47,171 bases of DNA from contig JAZQYH010000125.1 of assembly GCA_045633415.1 (NCBI GenBank), positions 1 through 47,171 on the forward strand, given 5' to 3'. Both the position numbers and the translations under genes were made by a program. The stretch is from RGIG3102 sp045633415 (lineage in GTDB: Bacteria; Bacillota; Clostridia; Oscillospirales; Ruminococcaceae). Below the pieces are notes generated by a model that made no database searches, had not been told where the DNA came from, and saw nothing but the letters and a program-made list of their open reading frames with translations. Of the stretch, positions 1 to 7,973 are shown in pieces (position 1 is the first letter of the stretch; each line of letters begins with the position of its first letter).

Positions 1-7
1 ACCGATC

Positions 8-379
8 ATGACTTTTTCTTTTGCGCATAACAATTTCAACGTCCGTGATCTGGACAGATCTCTCGAGTTTTACAGGCAGGCTTTGGGGCTGACTGAGATT
101 CGCCGTGTAACTGCCGGTGACAACAGCTTCATCCTGGTATACCTTGGGGATGCATCGGGCAGCGCCCATTCTCTGGAGCTCACCTGGCTGCGCGACTGGG
201 ATCGGCCCTACGAACTGGGTGATAACGAGTTCCATCTCGCATTTACGGTGGATGACTTCGAAGCAGCCCATGCCCACCACAAAGAAATGGGCTGTATCTG
301 CTATGAAAATCCAGCAATGGGCATTTACTTTATCACTGACCCAGATGGCTACTGGCTGGAAATTGTACCAACAAGATAG
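8..379 (+). CDS. VOC/glyoxalase I-like protein (lactoylglutathione lyase family)
   Basis: A 123-residue single-module vicinal-oxygen-chelate protein. His7, the Glu of LELTWL, His77 of FHLAFTV and the C-terminal Glu of WLEIVP sit where glyoxalase I binds its metal, so it probably isomerises a methylglyoxal-thiol adduct or a similar substrate in the cytoplasm. The length is normal for GloA. Only seven bases lie upstream of the ATG, so the ribosome site and promoter cannot be judged and a start upstream of the window is possible. GC content is about 55-62% in the lines I counted, against about 35-40% in its neighbours, and codon choice differs (CTG, GGC, CGC), which suggests recent acquisition. 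A strong terminator follows. The family call is firm; the exact substrate is not. Confidence 0.85.
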   Translation: MTFSFAHNNFNVRDLDRSLEFYRQALGLTEIRRVTAGDNSFILVYLGDASGSAHSLELTWLRDWDRPYELGDNEFHLAFTVDDFEAAHAHHKEMGCICYENPAMGIYFITDPDGYWLEIVPTR

Positions 380-394
380 TATATATCCTAATCA

Positions 395-430
395 AGACAG
401 AGGTATAAGCACCTCTGTCTTTGTTTTTTA
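395..430 (+). terminator. Intrinsic terminator of the VOC gene
   Basis: A perfect 10-bp stem (AGACAGAGGT, 395-404, with 411-420) has a 6-nt loop and is followed by TTGTTTTTT. It isolates the GC-rich first gene from focA. Confidence 0.9.
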
Positions 431-472
431 ATATACAATCCATCTGAATCCACATATAAAAAGTATTATCCC

Positions 473-500
473 TTGCAAAATTTTTACAAAAATGTATAAT
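473..500 (+). promoter_or_regulatory. Sigma-A-type promoter of the formate/nitrite transporter
   Basis: TTGCAA (473-478), a 16-nt spacer and TATAAT (495-500). The -10 box covers an upstream in-frame ATG at 492, so translation must start downstream of it. Confidence 0.75.
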
Positions 501-536
501 TATATTTTGTATGACGTAATTTTACGGAGGATAATT

Positions 537-1358
537 ATGGGTTTAAATTCACCAAAAGAAATTGCACAGAATTATGTGGCAATCGGTAAAACAAAAGCCA
601 ACATGGCTATAGATAAAATGTTTATGCTGGCTGTAATTGCAGGTGCTTTTATTGCATTTGGCGGTATCGGTGCAGCAACAGCAGCAGTAGGCGTAACACC
701 ATCATCAGTAGGTAAATTAATCAGCGGGTGTGTATTCCCGGGCGGTCTTACACTGGTACTGCTGGCTGGCAGTGAACTGTTCACAGGTAACTGTCTGCTG
801 TCTATCCCTCTTCTTGAAAAAGAAATCACAGTAAAACAGCTGCTTCGCAACTGGATTGTGGTTTACTTTGGCAATATGGTTGGTGGTATGCTGGTAGCAG
901 CGGGTCTGGTATATTCCGGTCAGTACAATATGTTTGATGGTGCACTGGCTGTATCTGCATTTTCCACAGCCGCTGCAAAATGCACACTTTCCTTTTCTGA
1001 TGCTTTTATAAAAGGTATTTTCTGCAATGTGCTGGTTTGTCTGGCTGTATGGGTATCTTTCTCTGCAAAGGATTCAGCTGGTAAGGTAATCAGCCTGTTC
1101 TTCCCTATTTTGATTTTTGTTATCTGTGGTTTTGAACACTGTGTTGCAAATATGTACTACATCGGTGCTGGTCTGTTTGGCAAAAATGTACCAGCCTATG
1201 TAGCGGCCGCAACAGCAGCTGGTGTAAATCTGGATGTAATCACATGGAAAAACTTTTTTGTAACAAACCTTATTCCTGTTACGCTGGGCAATATTGTGGG
1301 CGGTGCAATCTGTGTAGGTGCTTTCTACTGGTTTATCTATCTTAAAAAATCAAAATAA
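537..1358 (+). CDS. focA: Formate/nitrite transporter (FocA/NirC family channel)
   Basis: A 273-residue membrane channel of the FNT family, probably exporting or importing formate (or nitrite, hydrosulfide) across the cytoplasmic membrane. It has the expected six hydrophobic helices and the N-terminal family pattern (AIGKTKANMAIDKM), glycine-rich helices and a LLAGSELFTGN segment typical of FNT helix 2. I chose the ATG at 537 because GGAGG lies seven bases before it and the promoter -10 overlaps the upstream ATG at 492. It is monocistronic, between two terminators. In a fermenting anaerobe formate is the likeliest substrate; the sequence alone does not exclude nitrite. Confidence 0.9.
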   Translation: MGLNSPKEIAQNYVAIGKTKANMAIDKMFMLAVIAGAFIAFGGIGAATAAVGVTPSSVGKLISGCVFPGGLTLVLLAGSELFTGNCLLSIPLLEKEITVKQLLRNWIVVYFGNMVGGMLVAAGLVYSGQYNMFDGALAVSAFSTAAAKCTLSFSDAFIKGIFCNVLVCLAVWVSFSAKDSAGKVISLFFPILIFVICGFEHCVANMYYIGAGLFGKNVPAYVAAATAAGVNLDVITWKNFFVTNLIPVTLGNIVGGAICVGAFYWFIYLKKSK

Positions 1359-1379
1359 AATTGTATAACTGATAATTTG

Positions 1380-1410
1380 TTGACAGCAGTATTTTCTGCT
1401 GTCAATTTTT
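1380..1410 (+). terminator. Terminator of focA
   Basis: A 10-bp perfect stem (TTGACAGCAG, 1380-1389, with 1396-1405), loop TATTTT, then five T. Confidence 0.9.
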
Positions 1411-1419
1411 ATATCTATA

Positions 1420-1428
1420 TGTTATAAT
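1420..1428 (+). promoter_or_regulatory. Extended -10 promoter of the acyltransferase gene
   Basis: TG-T-TATAAT at 1420-1428, immediately after the focA terminator. No good -35 is visible, as expected for an extended -10 promoter. Confidence 0.6.
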
Positions 1429-1467
1429 GAATTGTAAAAATTGTGTAAAATTGAAAGAGTACGATTA

Positions 1468-2751
1468 ATGAAAATACGCACGAAAAAAATGTCTTATGAG
1501 CAGGTTTTAAAACAGCCAAGGCTTAAACACAAAACACCTATGAAACCACAGATGTGGGTGGCTACAATAGTTCGTATTGTATGTCAGGAAGCATTGTGGA
1601 GAACAAAATTTACATATACTACCGAACGTATGGAACTGGTAAAAGACCAGCCATGCCTTATTCTTATGAACCACTGCAGTTTTACAGATATGAAACTGGC
1701 ATATGGTATTTTTTATCCACAAAAGCTGGGTATTGTAACCTCTGTAGACGCCATGACAGGTATTCTGGGCAAGTTTATGCGTCTGCTGGGCTGTACACCA
1801 ACACACAAATATGTTTCTGACATGTCGCTGATTAAAGATATCAGATATATGCTGAAAGAAAATAAAACAAGTGTACTGATGTACCCAGAGGCTGGTTATT
1901 CATTTGATGGCTGTGCCACAGCTATGCCAAAAAGACTGGGCACTCTAATGAAACGTCTGGGTGTACCTGTGGTAACAGTAATTACACAGGGTGCTTTCCA
2001 CAGAGACCCACTGTACAACATGCTCCAGATAAGAGATGTAAAAGTAAGTGCACATGTAAAATGCCTTGCCACCGCTGAAGAAATAAAAGAAAAATCTGTA
2101 GAAGAGCTGGATGCAATGCTGGCTGAAGACTTTTCTTTTGACAACTTTGCTTGGCAGAGAGACAACAAAATTTTCATCGATGTTCCTTTCCGTGCAGATG
2201 GATTACATAGAATTCTTTACAAATGCCCACATTGTGGCAATGAAAAGCATATGGAAGGCAAAGGTATACACTTAACCTGCCACTCCTGTAACAAACAGTG
2301 GACAATGGATGAATACGGACAACTGTCAGCAAACGAAGGCGATACTGAATATCCACATATTCCAGACTGGTATAAATGGCAGAGAGAATGTGTAAGAAAA
2401 GAACTGGAAGACGGCACATATCTGCTGGACACAGATGTAGATATAGTCATGCAGGTAAACCTTGACTGTGTGTACAAAATCGGTTCAGGGCGCCTCGTAC
2501 ATAATCAGGATGGTTTTCGTTTAACCGGCGGGGATGGTAAACTTGATTACAACCAGTCTCCTACATTTTCACACACATTGTATTCAGACTATTACTGGTA
2601 CGAAATGGGCGATGTAATCGGCATTGGCGACAATGAATTTTCATATTTCTGCTTCCCACCAAAAGATGTGTCTGTAACCAAAGCAAGATTGGCTACAGAA
2701 GAGCTGTATAACATGAAAAAGAAGCGTAGAACAAAGGTAAACCAGGGGTAA
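1468..2751 (+). CDS. PlsC-like lysophospholipid acyltransferase with C-terminal zinc ribbon
   Basis: A 427-residue protein. Residues about 40-235 form an acyltransferase domain: the catalytic NHxxxxD is NHCSFTD at 68-74 and the second conserved block is EAGYSFDG at 141-148 in place of the usual EGTRS. It probably acylates a lysophospholipid or glycerol-phosphate derivative at the membrane. Typical PlsC proteins are about 200-250 residues; here the rest holds a CPHC...CHSC zinc ribbon (Cys253, 256, 271, 274) and a C-terminal domain I do not recognise. I took ATG 1468 over TTG 1441 because the promoter -10 ends at 1428, leaving almost no leader for the latter. It is monocistronic. Family assignment is good; substrate unknown. 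Confidence 0.8.
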   Translation: MKIRTKKMSYEQVLKQPRLKHKTPMKPQMWVATIVRIVCQEALWRTKFTYTTERMELVKDQPCLILMNHCSFTDMKLAYGIFYPQKLGIVTSVDAMTGILGKFMRLLGCTPTHKYVSDMSLIKDIRYMLKENKTSVLMYPEAGYSFDGCATAMPKRLGTLMKRLGVPVVTVITQGAFHRDPLYNMLQIRDVKVSAHVKCLATAEEIKEKSVEELDAMLAEDFSFDNFAWQRDNKIFIDVPFRADGLHRILYKCPHCGNEKHMEGKGIHLTCHSCNKQWTMDEYGQLSANEGDTEYPHIPDWYKWQRECVRKELEDGTYLLDTDVDIVMQVNLDCVYKIGSGRLVHNQDGFRLTGGDGKLDYNQSPTFSHTLYSDYYWYEMGDVIGIGDNEFSYFCFPPKDVSVTKARLATEELYNMKKKRRTKVNQG

Positions 2752-2784
2752 ACTGGCGGTTTAGCCAACTAAACTTTGAGTCGG

Positions 2785-2813
2785 TTGAGTATACACAGCA
2801 CCGCTGTTATGAT
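2785..2813 (+). promoter_or_regulatory. Promoter of the XRE regulator
   Basis: TTGAGT (2785-2790), a 17-nt spacer and TATGAT (2808-2813), with an extended TG at 2805-2806. Confidence 0.6.
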
Positions 2814-2851
2814 GAAACCAACAAAAAACACCCCGAAAGGAAATAAAGACT

Positions 2852-3244
2852 ATGAAAAAAACACTTGGAACAATGATTGCAGAACTGAGAAAGCAGCACG
2901 GAATGACACAGCTGGAACTTGCTGATAAAATGGGCGTTACTGATAAAGCAGTATCAAAATGGGAAAGAGATTTGTCCTGCCCAGACATCAACTCACTGCC
3001 AACTCTGGCAGAAATTCTTGGTGTTTCTGTGGAAGAACTTATGCAGATTAAAAAAGAAGCCGATGCACCTGTAAGCAATGTAGTCGAAATAATGGATATT
3101 GCACCAAAGGCCGTGGCAATGGCTATGGGTGTGGCAGTGGCAGTGCTGACAACAATGAACAGCCTGGACACAAAATCCGCCATAGTAATGCTGGGTATCG
3201 GTCTTGCCTGTGTTGGTATCTCTTTGATGAATGACAAAAAATAA
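2852..3244 (+). CDS. XRE-family HTH regulator with C-terminal hydrophobic segments
   Basis: A 130-residue protein. Residues about 5-60 are a Cro/CI-type helix-turn-helix with the common Firmicutes pattern MTQLELADKMGVTDKAVSKWE. The rest holds two hydrophobic stretches (about 83-100 and 110-126) with a short charged tail, so it is probably membrane-tethered. GAAAGGAAA precedes the ATG. It lies alone between a promoter and a terminator, so its target is not obvious from context; autoregulation is possible. Small XRE proteins with membrane tails are common in Clostridia and mostly uncharacterised. Confidence 0.8.
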   Translation: MKKTLGTMIAELRKQHGMTQLELADKMGVTDKAVSKWERDLSCPDINSLPTLAEILGVSVEELMQIKKEADAPVSNVVEIMDIAPKAVAMAMGVAVAVLTTMNSLDTKSAIVMLGIGLACVGISLMNDKK

Positions 3245-3248
3245 TATA

Positions 3249-3283
3249 AAATCCGCTGTAATTTTACAGCGGATTTGTTTTTA
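3249..3283 (+). terminator. Terminator of the XRE gene
   Basis: A perfect 12-bp stem (AAATCCGCTGTA with TACAGCGGATTT, 3249-3276), loop ATTT, then GTTTTT. Confidence 0.92.
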
Positions 3284-3307
3284 CTATTTTCTGAAACTTT
3301 GTAAATA

Positions 3308-3336
3308 TTGTTTTCTCACCTATATTGTTGTATAAT
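3308..3336 (+). promoter_or_regulatory. Promoter of tatD
   Basis: TTGTTT (3308-3313), a 17-nt spacer and a perfect TATAAT (3331-3336). Confidence 0.75.
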
Positions 3337-3374
3337 AAAATTTACATTAGTAAGTTTATAGGAAGTATAGATAT

Positions 3375-4148
3375 ATGAATAAAATTTTTGACAGCCACAG
3401 CCACTATAACGACTCATCTTTCAAAGAAGATTACAAAGAAGTGCTGAAACATATTCAGGAGAGTGGTGTAGGCAATGTTGTAAATGTAGGTGCTGATATT
3501 GAATCTGCCCGCCTTGCAAAAAAACAGACAGAAGAAAATGATTTTATGTATTTTTCTGCCGGTATCCATCCACACGATGCTATACAGGCAAGGGATGAAG
3601 CTATAATGGCTGAAATCGAAGAAATGCTGGCACATCCAAAAGCTGTTGCTGTTGGTGAAGCTGGTCTTGATTACCACTTTGACGATTCATGGTCACCAGA
3701 AGTACAGAAAGAAGCATTTGTAAAACAGATTCAGCTGGCAAATAAATACGACAAACCACTGATTATCCACACACGTGATGCAATGCAGGACACACTGGAT
3801 ATCCTTAACGAATACCCACTGAAAAGTGGTGTGGTGCACTGTTATTCCGGCAGTCGGGAAAGCTGTAAACAGCTGGTGAAAATGGGGCTGTACATCGGTT
3901 TTACAGGCGTAGTCACATTTAAAAATGCACGCAGAGCACTGGAAAGCATGAAAGTAGTACCGCTGGACAGACTGCTGATTGAAACAGACTGCCCATATAT
4001 GGCACCAGAACCAAACAGAGGCAAACGCTGTGATTCATCAATGCTTCATTTTGTAGCACAGAAAATGGCTGACGAACTGGAGCTGACAAAAGAAGAAATT
4101 ATCCGCATTACAAACGAAAATGCAAAAAAACTTTTTAATTTAGAATAA
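3375..4148 (+). CDS. tatD: TatD family metal-dependent deoxyribonuclease
   Basis: A 257-residue amidohydrolase-fold nuclease of normal TatD length. Metal ligands are visible: His8 and His10 (HSH), Glu95 (VGEAGLD), His132 (IHTRDA), His155 (HCYSG) and Asp205 (ETDCP), followed by the family signature PEPNRGKRC. It is expected to act as a cytoplasmic 3'-exonuclease on DNA or RNA in repair and turnover. In many Firmicutes tatD follows metS; here it stands alone with its own promoter and terminator. The call is firm. Confidence 0.95.
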   Translation: MNKIFDSHSHYNDSSFKEDYKEVLKHIQESGVGNVVNVGADIESARLAKKQTEENDFMYFSAGIHPHDAIQARDEAIMAEIEEMLAHPKAVAVGEAGLDYHFDDSWSPEVQKEAFVKQIQLANKYDKPLIIHTRDAMQDTLDILNEYPLKSGVVHCYSGSRESCKQLVKMGLYIGFTGVVTFKNARRALESMKVVPLDRLLIETDCPYMAPEPNRGKRCDSSMLHFVAQKMADELELTKEEIIRITNENAKKLFNLE

Positions 4149-4153
4149 AAAAT

Positions 4154-4185
4154 ACCGCTATGAATAATCATAGCGGTTTTATTTT
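4154..4185. terminator. Bidirectional terminator between tatD and the cat-like gene
   Basis: A 10-bp stem ACCGCTATGA (4154-4163) with 4168-4177, loop ATAA. TTTATTTT follows on plus and an equivalent T-run follows on minus, so it serves both convergent genes. Confidence 0.88.
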
Positions 4186-4831
4186 ACCAGTCTTTTGCAG
4201 AATCTGCTGTTTTCTGCAGATAGGCATAATACTGTGACGCATGATACCCATCACACACTGAATGGTGTACCTGCAGACTGAACGGTAATTTTACTTTTTC
4301 ATTTTCTTTAATTAATTTACCTGTGGTAATGATAGGTGCCAGCCATGTGCCACTGGTATACAGATTCAGATTGAATGATGTGAATTCTATCCAAGGTATT
4401 GATGAAATATCAAAACAGTTTGATGGCATATCAGTCATCGGAAACATCTTTGCACCATTTTCGACGCTGTTCATAATTTCCACACAGTCATTATAGAATG
4501 TTGAAAAGCTATCATTGTATGGACACCATAAAACTTTGAATTTCTCACAGTCCTTTGGCATATATGTGAAGGACGGATTTACAACATCATAATATCCCAC
4601 CTGACCTTTATCATTATGATTAAAGCGCATAAACTGAAATTTGTTGGCGGCCTTGGCAATCCACCATATCAGTACAGGATATAACTTATATTCTTTTTCT
4701 TTGCACAAATTATAGATGCATGTTATATCCACATTGACTGTAACACTGTATGTACAGCAGGCGTTGGAATAATAATGATTGAAATATTCTTTTCTGTCCC
4801 AGTTTTCTACATCAATTACATTAAAGTTCAT
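4184..4831 (-). CDS. CatA-type chloramphenicol acetyltransferase homolog
   Basis: A 215-residue protein matching classical type-A CAT along its whole length: NRKEYF-like DRKEYFNHYY at 12-21, CTYSVTV at 26-32, Ser143 in ISSIPW (the oxyanion serine region), FNLNL at 153-157 and the catalytic HHSVCDG with His190 and Asp194. CAT trimers transfer acetyl from acetyl-CoA to chloramphenicol in the cytoplasm. It is the last gene of a four-gene minus-strand operon, one base after the AlkA-type gene. There is no mobile element nearby and composition matches the neighbours, so it looks resident rather than recently acquired. Whether it acetylates chloramphenicol or another acceptor cannot be decided here. 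Confidence 0.85.
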   Translation of the reverse strand: MNFNVIDVENWDRKEYFNHYYSNACCTYSVTVNVDITCIYNLCKEKEYKLYPVLIWWIAKAANKFQFMRFNHNDKGQVGYYDVVNPSFTYMPKDCEKFKVLWCPYNDSFSTFYNDCVEIMNSVENGAKMFPMTDMPSNCFDISSIPWIEFTSFNLNLYTSGTWLAPIITTGKLIKENEKVKLPFSLQVHHSVCDGYHASQYYAYLQKTADSAKDW

Positions 4832-4832
4832 A

Positions 4833-5462
4833 TTAGTCCTCTATCAGAAAATCACAGTCTGGAGCGGCATACCGCCAGAAGTAAAAAGCGGCAGTGGTAC
4901 GATATGGCGAAAATTTATCTGTCAGTTGGTGAAACTCTTTTTCAGACAGACTTTCCAGATTATAAAGGCGCATAATACCACGGCGTATTGCCAAATCTCC
5001 GTAAGACAGCACATCGCCACGTGCCATGGAAAAAGTCAGCATCATTTCAGCTGTCCATTTGCCTACACCTTTCAATGAAACCAGTTTTTCAATAACCTCA
5101 TCGTCTGACAAACTATTTAAACTGTCAATGTCAAACTGCCCGTTCACAATTTTCTGCGAAAAGTCTTTGATGTAACCAACTTTTCTGTAAGATATACCCA
5201 CGCTTTTCAGTTCTTCATCTGGGGTATTTACTACAATTTCAGGAGTCAGAATACCAAATTTATCTTCTATTCTTTTTCTGATGGTAACATGTGCCGCAGT
5301 GGAAATCTGCTGACCAACAATACTGTCTGCCAGCGCATAGTAGAGATTTGGTCTGATTTCACGATAAATATGGCCCACTTTGTCTATAAGGCGAGCCATT
5401 TTTTCATCTTTGCTTTTTAAATAATCTGTTTCAATATGTGAATATTCAAAATATTGTGTCAT
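4833..5462 (-). CDS. DNA-3-methyladenine glycosylase II family (HhH-GPD)
   Basis: A 209-residue base-excision glycosylase. The helix-hairpin-helix is LKGVGKWTAEM at 130-140, and the catalytic aspartate is Asp156 in SYGDLAIRRG, as in AlkA. No Cys-rich iron-sulfur loop follows, which excludes Nth/MutY. The N-terminal AlkA subdomain is mostly missing, which is common in short Firmicutes members. It should excise alkylated purines from DNA. It starts two bases after the GNAT stop and ends one base before the cat-like gene, so all are co-translated. Confidence 0.88.
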   Translation of the reverse strand: MTQYFEYSHIETDYLKSKDEKMARLIDKVGHIYREIRPNLYYALADSIVGQQISTAAHVTIRKRIEDKFGILTPEIVVNTPDEELKSVGISYRKVGYIKDFSQKIVNGQFDIDSLNSLSDDEVIEKLVSLKGVGKWTAEMMLTFSMARGDVLSYGDLAIRRGIMRLYNLESLSEKEFHQLTDKFSPYRTTAAFYFWRYAAPDCDFLIED

Positions 5463-5464
5463 AA

Positions 5465-5962
5465 TTAAATATCTTTTTCCCAGATTTCTTCGATTACACC
5501 AGGTGCCACTTCTTCTTCAGGTGTTTCCTTTGTAATAACAAAACCAAGTGTGCGGTACATTGTTCTGGCGGCATTCAGCACATTGTATGTAGAGAAATAC
5601 AGGTGGTTATAGCCCATTTCCTTTGCCATATCCATAGCTGTTGTAAACACCAGTCTGCCTACACCTTTGCCACGTGTGAATGGTTCAACAAAGAAAAAGC
5701 GCAGACGACCCACACCGTTTTCTTCACCCATAAAAGTAATGGTACCAGCAAATTTATCTTCTACTTTAGCTATAAGCATAAAGTCTTTTTCTGGGTTATA
5801 TGTTTTTGGGAATGCATCAATAGCCGCTGTTGCATATTTGTTGAAAAATTCTGAAAAGCCATATTCAGAGCCAAAAATTTCAACATGGCGTTTTTTGGAA
5901 TATTCAATATCTTCCTGTGTAAAAGTTGTTGTCAGCAATACATCATTTACTATTTTTTCCAT
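5465..5962 (-). CDS. GNAT family N-acetyltransferase
   Basis: A 165-residue acetyl-CoA-dependent acyltransferase. The CoA-binding motif A is FTRGKGVGRLVF (Q/RxxGxG/A form) near residues 97-108, and the C-terminal N-A-x-x-M-Y-x-x-x-G-F block (AARTMYRTLGF) is conserved. I chose ATG 5962 over the longer frame because AAGGAG lies about nine bases upstream; this start overlaps the flavin reductase end by 20 bases, indicating translational coupling. The acceptor is unknown. Confidence 0.85.
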   Translation of the reverse strand: MEKIVNDVLLTTTFTQEDIEYSKKRHVEIFGSEYGFSEFFNKYATAAIDAFPKTYNPEKDFMLIAKVEDKFAGTITFMGEENGVGRLRFFFVEPFTRGKGVGRLVFTTAMDMAKEMGYNHLYFSTYNVLNAARTMYRTLGFVITKETPEEEVAPGVIEEIWEKDI

Positions 5963-6569
5963 TTTTCTTTGCTCCTTCTTTTGCCTGCTGATTTCTACGT
6001 TTCTGCACACTTTTTCTTCTTACGCTGAAACCGAAATCACCTATCTGTTTGCCAAGGGCGAAATATTCACCATGGGCATAAGCGCACAGACCTGCCTTTG
6101 ATAAATGCAGTTTGCCTTTTTCATCCAGCAGACTTTCATCTACATTTACACCTACAATGTCTGCAATAAACATATCATGGCTGCCAAGATGAACAATATC
6201 TATAACCTTACATTCCAGATTTACAGGGCTCTGGTCTACCATAGGTGCATCTACCTTTACACCTTTTGTAACTGTGAGACCACACTTTGCCAGCTTATCT
6301 TCTTTAGCGCCTGTACGGCAACCACAGTAATCCACTGCCCTTACTATTTTTTCAGTAGGCAGATTAATAACAAATTCTCCGCTTTCCTTGATAAGATTGT
6401 ATGAATATCTTTCAGGGCGTACACTTATATATGTTTTTGGTGGTATAGTGTTGAGAATTCCTGTCCAGCCTATTGTAAGCGCATTTGGTTTTTCCATAGT
6501 GCCACAGCTTACAAGTGCTGGTGGTACAGGACCAAGCATAGCGCCACCAGGCCAATGTTGTTTTTTCAT
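5943..6569 (-). CDS. Flavin reductase-like FMN-binding protein (DIM6/NTAB family)
   Basis: A 208-residue protein of the flavin reductase-like family, with the typical core MEKPNALTIGWTGILNTIPPKTYISVRPERYS and FVINLPT blocks (conserved T-x-x-W, P-P and FVINxP positions). It likely binds FMN and passes electrons from NAD(P)H to flavin or a small acceptor. ATG 6569 follows AGAGGTGG; the longer frame start at 6635 lies in the promoter zone. The basic C-terminal tail (RRKSVQKRRNQQAKEGAKKN) may be a coding extension created by the overlap with the GNAT start. It is the first gene of the operon with GNAT, AlkA-type and cat-like genes. Confidence 0.85.
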   Translation of the reverse strand: MKKQHWPGGAMLGPVPPALVSCGTMEKPNALTIGWTGILNTIPPKTYISVRPERYSYNLIKESGEFVINLPTEKIVRAVDYCGCRTGAKEDKLAKCGLTVTKGVKVDAPMVDQSPVNLECKVIDIVHLGSHDMFIADIVGVNVDESLLDEKGKLHLSKAGLCAYAHGEYFALGKQIGDFGFSVRRKSVQKRRNQQAKEGAKKNGKNSK

Positions 6570-6642
6570 AAATCCACCTCTCAATTTTCTTATAAAAATA
6601 ATTATACTACAATTTGCATAAAAATTAAACATCAATTTTGGT

Positions 6643-6671
6643 TTGTGAGTAATTTATAATTATGATAAAAT
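6643..6671 (+). promoter_or_regulatory. Promoter of the nitroreductase gene
   Basis: TTGTGA (6643-6648), 17 nt, TAAAAT (6666-6671) with an extended TG at 6663-6664. On the opposite strand TATAAT (6606-6601) could serve the flavin reductase operon, with a weak TTTAAT -35. Confidence 0.65.
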
Positions 6672-6703
6672 AATACCATTGATTTATATGTGGAGGAACT
6701 ACA

Positions 6704-7207
6704 ATGGATATTATTTTTGACAGAAGAAGTGTTAGAAAATACACAGACCAGAAAATTGAACCAGAAAAAATAGACAGAATGTTACGTGCCGCTATGCAGG
6801 CACCATCTGCAACAAATCAGCAGCCATGGGAATTTCTGGTTATTGATGATAAAGAAACTATTGTAAAACTGGCAGACTTCAGCCAGTATGCAAAAATGCT
6901 GCCAGGCGCACCATTGGCAATGGTTATTCTGGAAAAACAGGGCATGCGTGCACCACGGTTCACAGAACAGGATTTGGGTGCATGTGTACAGAACCTTATG
7001 CTACAGGCTGTAAAAGAAGGTCTGGGCACTGTATGGATGGGCGTAGGCAGAGGCAGTGAAAGAGAAACCTTCCTGACAGAAATGTTCAACCTGCCAGAAA
7101 CAGTAAAACCATTTGCAGTGCTGGCTATCGGCTACCCAGCTGATGAAAATGCAAATAAATTTGTAGACAGATACGACGAAACAAGAGTACACTATAACAA
7201 GTATTAA
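6704..7207 (+). CDS. Nitroreductase family FMN oxidoreductase
   Basis: A 167-residue short nitroreductase. The opening RRSVRKYTDQKI and APSATNQQPWEFLVI are the FMN phosphate and isoalloxazine contacts, and GLGTVWMGVG near 105-115 is the second FMN block. It probably reduces nitro groups, quinones or flavin using NAD(P)H as a homodimer. GGAGG lies eight bases before the ATG. It is transcribed divergently from the flavin reductase operon, so the two may respond to a common redox or xenobiotic signal (inference). Confidence 0.92.
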   Translation: MDIIFDRRSVRKYTDQKIEPEKIDRMLRAAMQAPSATNQQPWEFLVIDDKETIVKLADFSQYAKMLPGAPLAMVILEKQGMRAPRFTEQDLGACVQNLMLQAVKEGLGTVWMGVGRGSERETFLTEMFNLPETVKPFAVLAIGYPADENANKFVDRYDETRVHYNKY

Positions 7208-7213
7208 AAAAGA

Positions 7214-7242
7214 AAAGCACCCATAAGGGTGCTTTATTTTTT
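7214..7242. terminator. Bidirectional terminator between nitroreductase and deoC
   Basis: A 9-bp stem AAAGCACCC (7214-7222) with 7227-7235, loop ATAA, T-rich on both exits. Confidence 0.9.
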
Positions 7243-7247
7243 ATTGA

Positions 7248-7916
7248 TTAATAAGAGTTGCCTGTAGCAGAACCGTTGAGAATTTTGATAGCTGAAGATG
7301 TACCCAGTCTTTCTGCACCAAGAGCGATGAATTTTTCCATATCGTCTCTTGTACGGATGCCGCCAGCTGCTTTGATTTTGCATTTGCCTTCACAGTATTT
7401 TGCAAACAGTTCTACATCGTGGAATGTAGCACCAGCTGTGGAGAAGCCTGTGCTTGTTTTGATAAAGTCTGCGCCTGCATCTGTTACACATTTGCACAGT
7501 GCAATTTTTTCTTCATCAGTAAGCAGACATGTTTCGATAATAACTTTCAGGATTTTGTCACCGCAAGCCTGTTTAATCTGTCTGATTTCTTCTGTGATGT
7601 ATTCCCATTCTGCATCTTTGGCTTTGGAAATATTGATAACCATATCAACTTCCTGTGCACCTTTTTCAATAGCATCTTTTGCTTCAAAAACTTTTGCAGC
7701 TGTAGTCATAGCACCCAGAGGGAAACCGATAACTGTACATACTGGAATTTTATCCCCCAGAATACCTACTGCATATTCAATAAAGCCTGGGTTGATACAG
7801 ATTGACGCTGTATTGTTTTCCAGTGCTTCTTCACAAATTCTTTTGATATCTTCTTTTTTAGCATCAGCTTTAAGAAGTGTGTGGTCAACCATTGCAAGAA
7901 TTTCCTGATTTGTCAT
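7248..7916 (-). CDS. deoC: Deoxyribose-phosphate aldolase
   Basis: A 222-residue class I aldolase cleaving 2-deoxyribose-5-phosphate to acetaldehyde and glyceraldehyde-3-phosphate in deoxynucleoside catabolism. DHTLLK at 11-16, Asp91 (EVDMVIN), the Schiff-base Lys153 (FIKTSTGF) and Lys182 (KIKAAGGIR) are all present. ATG 7916 follows TGGAGG by six bases; the longer start at 7928 would overlap that ribosome site. It lies 57 bases after glycerate kinase with no terminator between, so it may be co-transcribed, although no pyrimidine nucleoside phosphorylase gene is nearby. Confidence 0.96.
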   Translation of the reverse strand: MTNQEILAMVDHTLLKADAKKEDIKRICEEALENNTASICINPGFIEYAVGILGDKIPVCTVIGFPLGAMTTAAKVFEAKDAIEKGAQEVDMVINISKAKDAEWEYITEEIRQIKQACGDKILKVIIETCLLTDEEKIALCKCVTDAGADFIKTSTGFSTAGATFHDVELFAKYCEGKCKIKAAGGIRTRDDMEKFIALGAERLGTSSAIKILNGSATGNSY

Positions 7917-7973
7917 AATTGCCTCCATTTTTTGCCGTTTAAGCTTGTTTTAAGTATATTTTAGCACTATTTT

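Noticed and set aside
492..536. Longer start for the formate/nitrite channel at 492
   Set aside because: The promoter -10 box TATAAT lies on top of this region and GGAGG fits ATG 537.
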